From Frankiales bacterium (GTDB lineage Bacteria > Actinomycetota > Actinomycetes > Mycobacteriales > SCTD01), in NCBI GenBank assembly GCA_004299215.1, contig SCTD01000321.1, positions 1-8,552 of the forward strand: a stretch of DNA of 8,552 nucleotides. The letters are read 5' to 3'. Positions 1 to 6,028 of this stretch are shown here, in pieces. The position numbers and the translations under genes were made by a program. Below the pieces are notes generated by a model that was given only the letters and a program-made list of their open reading frames with translations, had not been told where the DNA came from and did not search any database. Each line of letters opens with the position of its first letter. Positions within the stretch are counted from its first letter, which is position 1.

Positions 1-1500
1 CGCCAGCAGGTGGACCGACCCGGAGTTGTTGCGCAGCCGCACCCGGCCGTTGTTGCCGACGGGCACCGTCACCAGGTTGGCGCGGGTGACGCCGCGCACG
101 AGGTTGAGGTTGGACACGACCGGCACCGTGCTCAGCACGACCGGGGTCGGGTAGACGCGGACGTCGGTCGCGGCTGAGGGCGCCACGCCGGTGACGTTGA
201 GGACCACGGCGGTCGCGTCCGTCGGCACGCCGTTGGCGCCTGTGACGCGCAGGTCGACGACGCTGCTCGGGCCGACCGCGGCCTTGACAGCACCGATGCC
301 CTCGCGGGTGTCCAGCAGCCGGACCGGGTCCACGGCGGTGTAGCGCGCGCCGCGCAGCGTCGGGATCGCGTAGCCCATGTCGGCGAGCATCCCCATCGCG
401 ATCTGGCCCACGTCGCTCATCGACTCGCCGGGCTCGATGAACGGCGTCATCAGGCCGTTCGGGTGCTCGCCCGGGTAGCTGTCCTCGTCGAGGTGCCCGT
501 AGGACGTGCCCTCGAAGAAGTCGCGAGGTGCGTAGAGCCGGACCTTCGCGCCGCCGGCGGCCGTGCGGGCCAGCTGTCCGGCCCAGTAGAGCTGGTCGCC
601 GGTGAGGGCCGTCTTGAGCTCCGGGCTGCCGTCGGGCAGCGAGAGGACCCGGGCGCCTCCGTTGCCGGCCTGCGCCGCCGTGGTCGCGTACGTGAAGGTG
701 TCGTACGAGACGCCGCTGCGGACGTTCGCGTCCCCGTTGACGGCCCGGTCGCCGACGGTCGCCGTGCCGTCAGCGGCGACGGAGGCGGTGCCGACGAGCC
801 CGAGCCCGTGGCCGATCTCGTGCAGCACGACGGTCTTGAAGTCGATCTGGTTCGCCGGAGGGTTGCCGTCGAGCCCGAAGTACAGGCCCGGGCTGCCGTC
901 CGGGTTCTCCAGGCCGGGGTTGAAGTCGGCCAGCACGTCGGGCTCGCCCGGGAGGGCATCGGTGCCGCGCTTGGCGTTGGCGAGCGCGATCGGCTCGAAG
1001 ACGTCGTCGTTGAGGCTCGTCGTGCCCATGGTGTTGCGACGGAAGTCGTACGGCCCCGCGCCGCCGAGCAGCGACGGGTCCGAGAAGACCCGCGCGGTCG
1101 CCTCGACCTCGATGGGCACCGCGGACTCGAGGGTGCGCTCCCAGATCGCCACGGCGGACTCGAACGCGGCCCTGGCGGGGTCCGGCCAGCTGCCGACGTA
1201 GGTCACGTTGATGGTGGACACCGCGCTCGCGGTGAGGTTCCCGCTGGCGACCGGGCCGGTGCCCTGCGCGGGCGCCGTCGTGCGCAGGCCTGCCCGCACC
1301 GGTGCTCGCCGGACCCAGCCCTTCGGCAGCGCCTCGAGATCGCTGCTCCCGTCCGTCACCGCGGCCCGCAGGCTGGCCGTGGCCCGCTTCAGCGAGTCGC
1401 TCGTCGCGGCGGCGGCCGGGGCCGCGCTCAGCCCGGTCCCGACGAGGGCGACGAGCAGGGCACCTGCGGGCAGCAGGAGGCGGGGAGGGCGAGCGGGCAC
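1..1500 (-). CDS. Secreted HExxH zinc metalloprotease with C-terminal RLLDTR module (3' end outside window)
   Basis: The frame is open from a GTG at 1500 to the window edge: 500 codons with no stop, so the C-terminus is missing. GGAG at 1509-1506 lies 5 nt before the GTG and supports this start. Residues 1-32 look like a Sec signal peptide: arginines at 4 and 7, a Leu/Val/Ala-rich core, and an Ala-rich end with likely cleavage near AAAA-TSD. A zinc-protease motif HEIGHGLGLVG starts at H227, giving H227, E228 and H231. Further on are SYGHLDE (H336) and GLMTPFIEPGE, a pattern I associate with secreted HExxHGLG-type proteases. After the catalytic region, VDPVRLLDTR (R399 ends it) opens a beta-rich module with VVLNVTG and NLVTVPVGNNG, common at the C-termini of actinobacterial exoproteins. 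The usual metzincin third histidine, 10 residues after H227, is a glycine, so the third ligand lies elsewhere (perhaps H336) or is absent. Substrate unknown. It is divergent from serA and probably functionally unrelated to it. Confidence 0.85.
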   Translation of the reverse strand, partial: MPARPPRLLLPAGALLVALVGTGLSAAPAAAATSDSLKRATASLRAAVTDGSSDLEALPKGWVRRAPVRAGLRTTAPAQGTGPVASGNLTASAVSTINVTYVGSWPDPARAAFESAVAIWERTLESAVPIEVEATARVFSDPSLLGGAGPYDFRRNTMGTTSLNDDVFEPIALANAKRGTDALPGEPDVLADFNPGLENPDGSPGLYFGLDGNPPANQIDFKTVVLHEIGHGLGLVGTASVAADGTATVGDRAVNGDANVRSGVSYDTFTYATTAAQAGNGGARVLSLPDGSPELKTALTGDQLYWAGQLARTAAGGAKVRLYAPRDFFEGTSYGHLDEDSYPGEHPNGLMTPFIEPGESMSDVGQIAMGMLADMGYAIPTLRGARYTAVDPVRLLDTREGIGAVKAAVGPSSVVDLRVTGANGVPTDATAVVLNVTGVAPSAATDVRVYPTPVVLSTVPVVSNLNLVRGVTRANLVTVPVGNNGRVRLRNNSGSVHLLA

Positions 1501-1601
1501 GAGGGCTCCAGGGGGAGAGGGGGTGCAGGAGTCGGCGCATCCTCTCAGGTCGAGTCGCGTCCGGCGGGCGTACGGGAGGAATCGGGCGCGGATGTCGCCG
1601 G

Positions 1602-1607
1602 TAGCCT
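1602..1607 (+). promoter_or_regulatory. TANNNT -10 element of a probable leaderless serA promoter
   Basis: TAGCCT sits 7 nt upstream of the serA GTG at 1615. In actinobacteria a TANNNT hexamer 6-7 nt before the start codon is the known signature of a -10 box whose transcript begins at the start codon. There is no Shine-Dalgarno at normal spacing; the nearest purine-rich stretch, GGGAGGA at 1574-1580, is about 34 nt upstream. No convincing -35 hexamer is visible. The rest of the 1501-1614 divergent region shows no other site I can support, and no clear promoter for the minus-strand protease gene. Confidence 0.6.
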
Positions 1608-1614
1608 CGGCGCC

Positions 1615-3207
1615 GTGACCAAGCGACCGATCGTGCTCATGGCCGAGGACCTGGCGCCGTCCGTGCTGGCCGTGCTGGGAGACGGGTTCGAGGTGCGGCA
1701 CGTCGACGGTGCCGACCGCTCCGCGCTGCTGCCTGCCCTGGCGGAGGCCGACGCCGTCCTCATCCGCAGCGCGACCCAGATCGACGCCGAGGCGCTCGCC
1801 GCCGCCCCTCGGCTGAAGGTCGTGGCCCGCGCCGGCATCGGCCTCGACAACGTCGACGTCGCGGCCGCCACGGCCCGCGGCGTCATGGTCGTCAACGCCC
1901 CGCAGAGCAACATCGTCAGCGCCGCCGAGCAGGCCGTGGCCCTGCTGCTGGCCTGCGCCCGCAACCTCGCCCCCGCGAACGCCGCGCTCAAGTCCGGCCG
2001 GTGGGAGCGCAGCCGGTGGACGGGTGTCGAGGTGGCCGACAAGGTCGTCGGGGTCGTCGGGCTCGGCCGCATCGGCGTGCTGTTCGCCCAGCGCATGTCG
2101 GCGTTCGGCACCTCGCTGATCGCCTACGACCCGTACGTCTCCCCGGCCCGGGCCGCTCAGATCGGCGTCCGCCTGGTGAGCCTCGAGGAGCTGCTGCGGG
2201 AGAGCGACTTCATCTCGATCCACCTGCCCAAGACGCCGGAGACGGTCGGGCTGATCGGCGAGAAGGAGCTCGCGCTGTGCAAGCCCACGGTGCGGATCGT
2301 CAACGCCGCTCGCGGCGGCCTGCTCGACGAGAACGCCCTCGCGAAGGCCCTGGAGGCGGGCACGGTCGCGGGCGCCGGTCTGGACGTCTTCTCCAGCGAG
2401 CCGTGCACCGACTCACCGCTGTTCGCGTTCGACTCCGTCGTGGTCGCGCCGCACCTGGGTGCCTCCACCGTGGAGGCGCAGGACAAGGCCGGCATCGCCG
2501 TCGCGCGCTCGGTGCGGCTGGCGCTCGAGGGCGACTTCGTCCCGGACGCCGTCAACGTGCAGGCCGCCGGCGCGGTCCCGGAGGAGATCCGGCCGGCGCT
2601 GCCGCTGGTCGAGAAGCTCGGCCGGGTCTTCACCGCGCTGGCCGGTGGCGTGGCCGCCAGCCTGGAGGTCGAGGTTCGCGGCGAGATCGCGGAGCTCGAC
2701 GTCTCCGTGCTGCAGCTCGCCGCGCTCAAGGGCGTCTTCGAGGACGTCATCGAGGAGCAGGTGACGTTCGTCAACGCGCCCACCCTCGCGACCGAGCGCG
2801 GACTGGAGGTCTCGCTCGCCACCTCCCCGGAGAGCACCGACTACCGCAACGTGGTCCGCGTCCACGGCGTGCTGCCGACAGGGGAGACGGTGTCGGTCTC
2901 CGGCACCCTGACCGGGCCCCGCCAGGTCGAGAAGCTCGTCGAGGTCGACGGCTTCGACGTCGAGCTGGTGGCCGAGAAGCACGTGCTGCTCTTCAAGTAC
3001 CACGACCAGCCCGGCATCGTCGGCATCGTCGGTGCACGGCTCGGGGACGCCGGCATCAACATCGCGGGCGCCCAGGTCGCCCGTCAGGAGGAGGGCGGTC
3101 ACGCCCTGATGGCCCTCACCGTCGACAGCGCCGTCCCGCCCGAGGTGCTGGAGCAGCTGTCCGCCGAGATCGGCGCGCACAGCGTCCGGTCCGTCGATCT
3201 CTCGTGA
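1615..3207 (+). CDS. serA: D-3-phosphoglycerate dehydrogenase, long (ACT-domain) type
   Basis: SerA oxidises 3-phosphoglycerate to 3-phosphohydroxypyruvate with NAD, the first step of serine synthesis in the cytosol. The GTG at 1615 gives 530 residues, close to the 528 of the mycobacterial enzyme, and the N-terminus TKRPIVLMAEDLAPS matches that family. An in-frame extension upstream runs antisense to the protease gene and is spurious. The Rossmann motif is G149-L-G-R-I-G154. The catalytic set is R233 (NAARGG), E262 (SSEP) and H280 (APHLGAS), the numbering known for M. tuberculosis SerA. Residues from about 320 to 450 form the intervening (ASB) domain. From about 457 to the end lies the serine-binding ACT domain, with Y462, D464 and N482 at the expected effector positions, so feedback inhibition by serine is likely. 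The end VDLS also matches the mycobacterial protein. The stop overlaps the start of the downstream hydrolase. Confidence 0.97.
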   Translation: MTKRPIVLMAEDLAPSVLAVLGDGFEVRHVDGADRSALLPALAEADAVLIRSATQIDAEALAAAPRLKVVARAGIGLDNVDVAAATARGVMVVNAPQSNIVSAAEQAVALLLACARNLAPANAALKSGRWERSRWTGVEVADKVVGVVGLGRIGVLFAQRMSAFGTSLIAYDPYVSPARAAQIGVRLVSLEELLRESDFISIHLPKTPETVGLIGEKELALCKPTVRIVNAARGGLLDENALAKALEAGTVAGAGLDVFSSEPCTDSPLFAFDSVVVAPHLGASTVEAQDKAGIAVARSVRLALEGDFVPDAVNVQAAGAVPEEIRPALPLVEKLGRVFTALAGGVAASLEVEVRGEIAELDVSVLQLAALKGVFEDVIEEQVTFVNAPTLATERGLEVSLATSPESTDYRNVVRVHGVLPTGETVSVSGTLTGPRQVEKLVEVDGFDVELVAEKHVLLFKYHDQPGIVGIVGARLGDAGINIAGAQVARQEEGGHALMALTVDSAVPPEVLEQLSAEIGAHSVRSVDLS

Positions 3208-4046
3208 CGTCCTTCGTCGGTGCCGACGGCACCCGACTGGCCTACTCCGAGGTCGGCAGCGGGCCGCGGCTGGTCTGCCTGCCCGGCGGGCCCGGTCGCG
3301 CGAGCGCCTACCTCGAGGACCTCGGCGGTCTGGCCGGCGACCGGACCCTGGTCCTGCTCGACACCCGCGCCACCGGTCACAGCGAGGTCCCGGCCGATCC
3401 CTCCACGCTGCGCTTCGACCGGCTGGCCGACGACGTCGAGGCGCTCCGGGAGCACCTCGGTGAGGACGCGCTCGACGTGCTGGGGCACTCTGCCGGCTGC
3501 CTGGTCGCCCAGGCCTGGGCTGCGGCGCACCCGTCGCGCGTGCGGTCCCTCGTGCTGGTGACCCCGAGCGACCGGCTGCAGGGCGGGTCGCGCGAGGACG
3601 TGGCGGCGATCAGGGCGTCCCGGTCCGACGAGCCCTGGTACGCCGAGGCCGCCGAGGCCCAGGACGCCCTGTCGTACGCAGGCCCTGCGCAGCAGCAGGC
3701 GCTGGTCCGCGCGACCCGACCGTTCTTCTACGGCCGCTGGGACGAGCGCACCCGGGCCCACGCCGCCACGGCGGACACCCAGAGCAGCAAGCGGGCCGAG
3801 CTCGGCTTCGGCGCCGGCGCCGAGCAGGTGGACGTCGCCGCGATGCTGGCCGCGCTCGCGGGGCTCGACGTCCCGGTGCTCGTGGTCGGGGGCGAGCGTG
3901 ACGCGCTCACCGGGGTCGCGTCGGTGTCGACCGTGGCGGCGAGCTTCCCGCGGGCCGAGACCGTCCTGCTGCCGCGGGCCGGCCACTTCCCCTGGGTCGA
4001 CGAGCCCGAGGCCTTCCGCGCCGCCGTCGCCGCCTTCCTCGCCTGA
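3204..4046 (+). CDS. Alpha/beta-fold hydrolase, proline-iminopeptidase-like, substrate unknown
   Basis: A 280-residue protein starting at GTG 3204, whose first base is the last sense base of serA (GTGA overlap). This suggests translational coupling with serA rather than an independent ribosome site. The fold is clear: the nucleophile elbow GHSAG with S96, an acid at D233 (GGERDALTG) and a catalytic histidine H261 (RAGHFPWVDEP). The N-terminal oxyanion segment reads LPGGPG, where prolyl aminopeptidases (family S33) have HGGPG, and DTRATGHS replaces their DQRGxGxS. It is therefore related to S33 peptidases and similar hydrolases but diverged at a signature residue. No signal peptide is visible, so it should be cytoplasmic. 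Nothing in the sequence links it to serine metabolism beyond the overlap. Confident as an alpha/beta hydrolase, low confidence on reaction. Confidence 0.88.
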   Translation: MTSFVGADGTRLAYSEVGSGPRLVCLPGGPGRASAYLEDLGGLAGDRTLVLLDTRATGHSEVPADPSTLRFDRLADDVEALREHLGEDALDVLGHSAGCLVAQAWAAAHPSRVRSLVLVTPSDRLQGGSREDVAAIRASRSDEPWYAEAAEAQDALSYAGPAQQQALVRATRPFFYGRWDERTRAHAATADTQSSKRAELGFGAGAEQVDVAAMLAALAGLDVPVLVVGGERDALTGVASVSTVAASFPRAETVLLPRAGHFPWVDEPEAFRAAVAAFLA

Positions 4047-4086
4047 CAGGGCGCGCCCTTCCGGCCGCGTCGTGATCTTGCGATGC

Positions 4087-4130
4087 AGCGTCTGGCACGC
4101 AACGCGCCGGCGTGTCGGGTGCCAGACGCT
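4087..4130. repeat. Perfect 12-bp inverted repeat with nested mini-palindrome; terminator or interspersed palindromic element
   Basis: AGCGTCTGGCAC (4087-4098) is exactly complementary to GTGCCAGACGCT (4119-4130) across a 20-nt loop. The loop holds a second small stem, ACGC-GCCG-GCGT (4102-4113). TGATC at 4073-4077 and TGATCA at 4139-4144 flank it roughly symmetrically. It lies 40 nt after the hydrolase stop and ends about 38 nt before the leuA leader -10 element. It could therefore act as a terminator for serA-hydrolase mRNA, although no T-run follows on either strand. The nested symmetry also fits a genome-dispersed palindromic repeat or a protein-binding site. No second copy is in this window. 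Confidence 0.6.
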
Positions 4131-4167
4131 CCCTGTGTTGATCATCGGGGCGCCCGGGGCTTCGCGG

Positions 4168-4173
4168 TACGCT
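4168..4173 (+). promoter_or_regulatory. TANNNT -10 element before the leuA leader peptide
   Basis: TACGCT is followed by exactly 6 nt (gctgtc) and then the leader GTG at 4180. This is the actinobacterial leaderless-promoter arrangement, so the leuA transcript probably begins at the first base of the leader peptide. No good -35 hexamer is seen at 17-18 nt; TTGATC at 4138-4143 is 24 nt away, too far for a standard spacer. Confidence 0.6.
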
Positions 4174-4179
4174 GCTGTC

Positions 4180-4230
4180 GTGACGCTGAGCGGACTCCTC
4201 CTTATGCGCCGCGGCGGGGCCCTCTCCTAA
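4180..4230 (+). CDS. leuA leader peptide, 16 residues, leucine-rich
   Basis: GTG at 4180 to TAA at 4228-4230 encodes MTLSGLLLMRRGGALS (GTG read as Met). Five of the 16 residues are leucine, including three in a row (CTC CTC CTT, 4195-4203). It lies 63 nt upstream of leuA and has a leaderless-type -10 box 6 nt before its start. A short Leu-rich ORF directly before a leucine biosynthesis gene is the classic form of an attenuation leader: ribosome speed over the Leu codons reports leucyl-tRNA supply. It is cis-acting, so the peptide itself probably has no job after synthesis. It is too short for standard gene callers. The frame is also open upstream of the GTG, but that region carries the palindrome and promoter and shows no coding features. 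Confidence 0.8.
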   Translation: MTLSGLLLMRRGGALS

Positions 4231-4293
4231 GGCCGGCCCCCTGCCGCGGGATCGAGCGCTGGCCGCCTTCCGCACGCCCTCAGGGAGCCCTGC
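4180..4293 (+). promoter_or_regulatory. Structured leuA mRNA leader (LEU-element-like translational attenuator)
   Basis: Between the leader start and leuA two pairings stand out. First, a GC-rich stem: CCGCGGC plus GGGG (4209-4219) pairs with CCCC and GCCGCGG (4237-4249, with a small bulge). It encloses the leader stop codon in its loop. Second, the leader Leu codons CUCCUU (4198-4203) can pair over six positions, with one G-U, to the leuA ribosome site AGGGAG (4282-4287). A ribosome stalled on Leu codons would cover that anti-SD tract and leave the leuA site open, giving translation-level control. No terminator with a T-run is present before leuA, which fits translational rather than transcriptional attenuation. 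A conserved pseudoknot called the LEU element has been described upstream of actinobacterial leuA; I infer membership but did not verify the fold. Confidence 0.6.
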
Positions 4294-5991
4294 ATGACCC
4301 GCCAGACCCCCAGTCGCATGCCGTTCCAGCGCTACACCGCCTTCGCCCCGGTCGACCTGCCGGACCGCACCTGGCCCTCCCGCACCATCGACGTCGCCCC
4401 GCAGTGGTGCAGCGTCGACCTGCGCGACGGCAACCAGGCGCTCATCGACCCGATGGACGCCGACCGCAAGCTCCGCATGTTCACGCTGCTCGTGGCCATG
4501 GGCTACAAGGAGATCGAGGTCGGCTTCCCCGCCGCGAGCGCGACCGACTTCGACTTCATCCGGGCGCTCGTCGAGCAGGACCTCGTGCCCGAGGACGTCA
4601 CCATCCAGGTGCTCACCCAGGCGCGGGAGGAGCTCATCGAGCGCACGGTGCAGTCGCTCGTCGGCTTCCGCGGCACCGCGCTGATCCACCTCTACAACTC
4701 GACGTCGACGCTGCAGCGCCGGGTCGTCTTCGGCCTCGACAGGGACGGCATCAAGGACATCGCCGTGCGCGGCGCGCAGTGGTGCCAGAAGTACGCGAAC
4801 GAGCTGCTCGACGCGACCACCGTCCGCTGGCAGTACAGCCCGGAGTCCTTCACCGGCACCGAGCTCGACTACGCGCTCGAGGTCTGCGAGGCGGTGATGG
4901 ACGTCTGGCAGCCCACCCCGGAGAACCCGGTCGTGCTGAACCTGCCTGCCACCGTGGAGATGTCGACCCCGAACATCTACGCCGACCAGGTCGAGTGGTT
5001 CTCCCGCCACCTGGGCCACCGGCGGTCCAGCGTGATCCTCAGCCTGCACCCGCACAACGACCGCGGCACCGCCGTCGCGGCCGCCGAGCAGGGCGTGATG
5101 GCCGGCGCGGACCGCGTCGAAGGGTGCCTGTTCGGCAACGGCGAGCGCACCGGCAACGTCTGCCTGGTGACCCTCGGGCTCAACCTCTTCAGCCAGGGCG
5201 TCGACCCGCAGATCGACTTCGGCGACATCGACGAGATCCGCCGCACGGTCGAGCACTGCAACCAGCTGCCCGTGCACCCGCGCCACCCCTACGCCGGCGA
5301 CCTCGTCTACACCGCCTTCTCCGGCAGCCACCAGGACGCCATCAAGAAGGGCTTCGAGGCGCTCGAGAAGGACGCGGCGCAGGCCGGCGTGCCGGTCGAG
5401 GGCTTCACCTGGGGGGTCCCGTACCTCCCGATTGACCCGCACGACGTCGGCCGGTCGTACGAAGCCGTCATCCGCGTCAACAGCCAGTCCGGCAAGGGCG
5501 GTGTCGCCTACGTGCTCAAGAACGAGCACCACCTCGACCTGCCGCGGCGCATGCAGATCGAGTTCTCGCGGGTCGTCCAGGAGATCGCCGACGATGCCGG
5601 CGGGGAGATCTCGGGCAGCCGGATCTGGGAGCTCTTCACGCAGACCTACCTGCAGCACGAGGAGCCGCTGCAGCTGGTGTCCTTCACCTCCGCCACCGGC
5701 GACGCGGACCGGATCGAGGCCGTCGTGCAGTGGCAGGGCGAGACCCGCACCATCCGCGGCGAGGGCAACGGACCGATCGCGGCCTTCGTCCACGCGCTCA
5801 CCGAGCTCGACCTCGACGCCCGCGTGCTCGACTACGCCGAGCACGCGACAGGTGCGGGAGAGGAGGCGCAGGCCGCGTCCTACCTCGAGGTGGCCGTCGC
5901 CGGACGCGTGCTGTGGGGCTGCGGTGTGCACCCGAGCATCGTCACCAGCTCGCTGCGCGCCATCGTCAGCGCCGTCAACCGCGTCTCATAG
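4294..5991 (+). CDS. leuA: 2-isopropylmalate synthase, actinobacterial/fungal-type
   Basis: LeuA condenses acetyl-CoA with 2-ketoisovalerate to 2-isopropylmalate, the committed and usually leucine-inhibited step of leucine synthesis. ATG 4294 follows AGGGAG (4282-4287) with a 6-nt spacer. The 565-residue product has the TIM-barrel motif VDLRDGNQAL (catalytic R44, metal ligand D45), the metal-binding LHPHNDRG (H252, H254) and GNGERTGN (N288). A linker region follows, then a C-terminal LeuA regulatory/dimerisation domain from about residue 435, ending in GVHPSIVTSSLRAIVSAVNR, as in actinobacterial and fungal enzymes. It lacks the expanded repeat insert of M. tuberculosis LeuA (644 residues). 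All catalytic residues are present, so it should be active. Expression is likely controlled by the upstream Leu-rich leader, and activity by leucine binding to the C-terminal domain. leuB follows 37 nt later. Confidence 0.97.
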   Translation: MTRQTPSRMPFQRYTAFAPVDLPDRTWPSRTIDVAPQWCSVDLRDGNQALIDPMDADRKLRMFTLLVAMGYKEIEVGFPAASATDFDFIRALVEQDLVPEDVTIQVLTQAREELIERTVQSLVGFRGTALIHLYNSTSTLQRRVVFGLDRDGIKDIAVRGAQWCQKYANELLDATTVRWQYSPESFTGTELDYALEVCEAVMDVWQPTPENPVVLNLPATVEMSTPNIYADQVEWFSRHLGHRRSSVILSLHPHNDRGTAVAAAEQGVMAGADRVEGCLFGNGERTGNVCLVTLGLNLFSQGVDPQIDFGDIDEIRRTVEHCNQLPVHPRHPYAGDLVYTAFSGSHQDAIKKGFEALEKDAAQAGVPVEGFTWGVPYLPIDPHDVGRSYEAVIRVNSQSGKGGVAYVLKNEHHLDLPRRMQIEFSRVVQEIADDAGGEISGSRIWELFTQTYLQHEEPLQLVSFTSATGDADRIEAVVQWQGETRTIRGEGNGPIAAFVHALTELDLDARVLDYAEHATGAGEEAQAASYLEVAVAGRVLWGCGVHPSIVTSSLRAIVSAVNRVS

Positions 5992-6016
5992 CGTGGGACG
6001 ACCGTCTCACGGCGGC

Positions 6017-6022
6017 TAGTCT
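6017..6022 (+). promoter_or_regulatory. TANNNT -10 element of a probable leaderless leuB promoter
   Basis: TAGTCT lies 6 nt before the leuB ATG at 6029, with no Shine-Dalgarno in between. This is the same arrangement as at serA and the leuA leader. A weak -35 candidate (GTGGGA, 5993-5998, 18-nt spacing) matches TTGACA at only three positions. It implies that leuB can be transcribed independently of leuA despite the 37-nt gap. Confidence 0.6.
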
Positions 6023-6028
6023 CGCCCC

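Noticed and set aside
770..1540. Minus-strand open frame of 256 codons overlapping the protease gene
   Set aside because: Arg/Pro-rich shadow; the real product in this strand is in another frame, with signal peptide and HEIGHGLG.
463..1614. In-frame N-terminal extension of serA that would give a 914-residue protein
   Set aside because: It is antisense to the protease gene, is Arg/Gly/Val-rich without domains, and the SerA family starts at the GTG at 1615.
2001..3203. Long upstream extension of the hydrolase frame inside serA
   Set aside because: Shadow of serA; the hydrolase fold begins at the GTG at 3204.
4049..4058. Ten-bp palindrome GGGCGCGCCC just after the hydrolase stop
   Set aside because: Too short and GC-only to call a regulatory site or terminator.
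3907..5931. 674-codon open frame on the minus strand opposite leuA
   Set aside because: High-GC shadow frame of leuA; low-complexity composition with no recognisable motif.
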